DNA of 18,069 nt from Bacteroidales bacterium (GTDB lineage Bacteria; Bacteroidota; Bacteroidia; Bacteroidales; UBA3663). The position numbers were made by a program, and so were the translations under genes. The stretch is taken from contig JAUNCV010000019.1 of the NCBI GenBank assembly GCA_030526445.1, forward strand, positions 1 to 18,069, read 5' to 3'. Positions 16,541 through 18,069 of the stretch are shown in pieces. The notes under the pieces are model-generated. The model had not been told where the DNA came from and did not search any database. It was given only the letters and a program-made list of their open reading frames with translations. Position 1 is the first letter of the stretch, and every line of letters starts with the position of its first letter.

Positions 16541-17797
16541 ATGAACTATCTTTTTACTTCGGAGTCCGTTTCTGAAGGACACCCAGACAAAGTTGCTGAC
16601 CAGATCAGCGATGCTATTCTCGACGAATTTCTTGCACAGGACGCTCACAGCAAGGTAGCTTGTGAGACCCTCGTTACCACCGGTCAGGTTGTTTTGGCTG
16701 GTGAGGTTAAGAGCAATGCCTATGTTGATTTGCTCAACACTACCCGTGCCGTGATTAACCGCATTGGCTACACCAAGGCTGAATATAAGTTTGATGGTGA
16801 CAGCTGTGGCGTGTTCAGCGCCATTCACGAGCAGAGTGATGACATCAACCGTGGTGTTGTGCGTCAGGAAGAGACTGAACAGGGCGCTGGCGACCAGGGC
16901 ATGATGTTCGGCTATGCTACTAACGAGAGCCACAATTATATGCCTCTCACCCTCGAACTCAGCCAGTTGCTCCTCATCGAGCTCGCTAAGATTCGCAAGG
17001 AGACAAACTTGATGCCTTACCTCCGTCCAGATGCTAAAAGTCAGGTTTCTATCGAATATGATGAGCAGAACCGCCCAGTGCGCGTTCACACCATCGTTGT
17101 TTCTACTCAGCACGACGAGTTCGACACCGATGAGGCTATGCAGCAGAAGATTCGTGAAGATGTGATCAACATCCTCATGCCACGCCTCTTGGCTCGCCTC
17201 AGCGAGGAGGAGAAGGCTCTCTTCGACAATGAGATTATCTATCACGTGAACCCAACCGGCAAATTCGTGATTGGTGGTCCTCATGGCGATACCGGTCTCA
17301 CCGGCCGCAAGATTATTGTTGACACCTATGGTGGCCGCGGTGCTCACGGTGGTGGTGCATTCTCGGGCAAAGACCCTTCGAAGGTTGACCGTTCGGCTGC
17401 TTATGCCGCTCGTCACATTGCCAAGAACCTTGTTGCAGCAGGCGTTGCAGACCAGATTCTGGTGCAGGTAGCTTACGCTATCGGTGTGGCTAAGCCAGTG
17501 AGCCTCTGCGTGAACACTTATGGCACTGCTAAGGTGCAGATGACCGATGCTGAGATTTCGGCTAAGGTAAATGAGGTGTTCGATATGACTCCATACGCTA
17601 TCGAGAAGCGCCTCAAGCTCCGCAACCCAATCTATGCTGAGACTGCAGCTTATGGTCACTTCGGCCGTCCATGTGAGGTGAAGGTGAAGACCTTCCAGAA
17701 CCGCTACATGCCAGAGCCAATCCAAAAGGAGGTTGAACTCTTCACCTGGGAGAAGCTCGATTATGTTGATCAGGTGAAAGCCGCTTTCGGTCTCTAA
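16541..17797 (+). CDS. metK: S-adenosylmethionine synthetase (methionine adenosyltransferase)
   Basis: Cytosolic enzyme that makes S-adenosylmethionine from methionine and ATP, releasing phosphate and pyrophosphate. It is the general methyl donor supply of the cell. At 418 residues it is of normal length for Bacteroidetes MetK. Signatures are intact: SESVSEGHPDK with catalytic His14 and Mg-binding Asp16, the ATP motif GAGDQGMMFGYA (about 115-126), and the glycine-rich loop GGGAFSGKDPSKVDRS with K+/phosphate contacts. The start gives the expected N-terminus (YLFTSESVSEGHPDK). Codon use is more restricted (GCT, GGT, AAG) than in the neighbours, as in highly expressed genes. It stands alone, with its own promoter and a strong terminator, and is functionally unrelated to the export genes. 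Confidence 0.98.
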   Translation: MNYLFTSESVSEGHPDKVADQISDAILDEFLAQDAHSKVACETLVTTGQVVLAGEVKSNAYVDLLNTTRAVINRIGYTKAEYKFDGDSCGVFSAIHEQSDDINRGVVRQEETEQGAGDQGMMFGYATNESHNYMPLTLELSQLLLIELAKIRKETNLMPYLRPDAKSQVSIEYDEQNRPVRVHTIVVSTQHDEFDTDEAMQQKIREDVINILMPRLLARLSEEEKALFDNEIIYHVNPTGKFVIGGPHGDTGLTGRKIIVDTYGGRGAHGGGAFSGKDPSKVDRSAAYAARHIAKNLVAAGVADQILVQVAYAIGVAKPVSLCVNTYGTAKVQMTDAEISAKVNEVFDMTPYAIEKRLKLRNPIYAETAAYGHFGRPCEVKVKTFQNRYMPEPIQKEVELFTWEKLDYVDQVKAAFGL

Positions 17798-17824
17798 GAA
17801 ACCGAGAAAAATCTTTTCATACAA

Positions 17825-17875
17825 AAATAGCAAAATGGCAGCATTTCCTCAAGATTTGCTGCCATTTTGCTATTT
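17825..17875 (+). terminator. Strong intrinsic terminator of metK
   Basis: A perfect 19-bp inverted repeat (17825-17843 with 17857-17875, core GCAAAATGGCAGCA) closes a 13-base loop 27 bases after the metK stop. The stem base is A-rich on the left and T-rich on the right, so it could work in both directions. Confidence 0.88.
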
Positions 17876-17893
17876 ACCATTTTTCGCTCATCC

Positions 17894-17937
17894 TCCGAGA
17901 TGACTCCGAGATGCCTACGAGTTGAGTACGAGTTTCC
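17894..17937. repeat. 11-bp degenerate tandem repeat, four units
   Basis: Four consecutive 11-base units: TCCGAGATGAC, TCCGAGATGCC, TACGAGTTGAG and TACGAGTTTCC, all of the form T(A/C)CGAG(A/T)T. The period is not a multiple of three and no ORF spans it, so it is non-coding. It is close to one helical turn, so each unit presents the same face of the DNA. It starts 19 bases after the metK terminator. Function unknown. Confidence 0.7.
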
Positions 17938-17990
17938 TCTATGAACAGTTTGCTACCAATTTCATGTTTCTGCCGAGCAAAATTTTTTTT

Positions 17991-18000
17991 CCTCGCGAGG
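17991..18000. repeat. 10-bp perfect palindrome CCTCGCGAGG
   Basis: Self-complementary CCTCGCGAGG preceded by eight T and followed by TTTCAAAAATT, giving an imperfect larger dyad. It lies in the non-coding tail. It could be an operator or hairpin for a gene beyond the window; nothing here decides. Confidence 0.4.
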
Positions 18001-18028
18001 TTTCAAAAATTGGCTCCCGAAACAGGCT

Positions 18029-18064
18029 TCTATTAAGACCGGCTTCGATCATCTATTAAGACCG
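18029..18064. repeat. Direct repeat TCTATTAAGACCG, period 23, cut by the window end
   Basis: TCTATTAAGACCG occurs at 18029-18041 and again at 18052-18064, separated by ten bases. The window ends five bases later, so more copies may follow. Two copies with 10-base gaps do not make a CRISPR array. It may be the start of a tandem repeat or paired binding sites. Confidence 0.55.
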
Positions 18065-18069
18065 ACGCC

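Noticed and set aside
16475..17833. 452-codon open frame on the - strand across metK
   Set aside because: It lies wholly opposite metK, whose motifs are intact. The translation shows no family features, and such antisense frames arise from the biased codon use of highly expressed genes.
18029..18069. CRISPR array
   Set aside because: Only two 13-base copies with a 10-base gap are visible; too short for repeats and spacers, and no cas genes are present.

Overview
The window (about 18 kb, roughly half G+C) comes from a member of the Bacteroidales, most likely Prevotellaceae. The evidence is promoters of the TTTG-N19/20-TAnnTTTG type, the lack of Shine-Dalgarno sites, long Bacteroidetes-style FtsX permeases of about 810 residues, and the sequences of the MetK, TolC-like and efflux proteins. 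Genus and species cannot be fixed from sequence alone. No RNA genes, insertion sequences, prophage genes or CRISPR array are visible.

Left part (1-6260): the 3' three quarters of a CusA/CzcA-type RND pump gene overlaps a TolC-family outer-membrane channel gene (2-3474). A consensus -7 element then precedes two tandem, translationally coupled paralogues of Na+-coupled NSS/SNF-family transporters (3525-6169), which end in a 13-bp hairpin.

Middle part (6306-14608): a compact + strand operon for a second, MacAB-type export system. The order is TolC channel, membrane-anchored HlyD/MacA-like adaptor, two tandem FtsX/MacB-type permeases, and a MacB/LolD-type ATPase. The first permease is split by a one-base frameshift in an A-run near 9754-9758. 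The two permease genes are a tandem duplication whose distal parts are almost identical in DNA while the periplasmic parts have diverged. Facing this operon is a - strand two-component pair (16248-14714). It consists of a response regulator with a Fis-type helix-turn-helix but no AAA+ domain, and a histidine kinase with two membrane helices and almost no extracytoplasmic loop. The likely working model is that the kinase reads the state of the transporter or envelope and the regulator controls the export operon. The adjacency supports this but nothing in the sequence proves it.

Right part (16416-18069): metK (S-adenosylmethionine synthetase) has a consensus promoter and an untranslated leader of about 90 nt holding two similar small hairpins. 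A perfect 19-bp terminator stem follows the gene. The last 180 bases are non-coding, with an 11-bp degenerate tandem repeat, a 10-bp palindrome, and a 23-bp-period repeat that runs off the window.

Nothing here is an obviously new class of system. The best leads are the frameshifted permease, the transporter-linked kinase with its reduced regulator, the locally homogenised permease pair, the metK leader and the terminal repeats.
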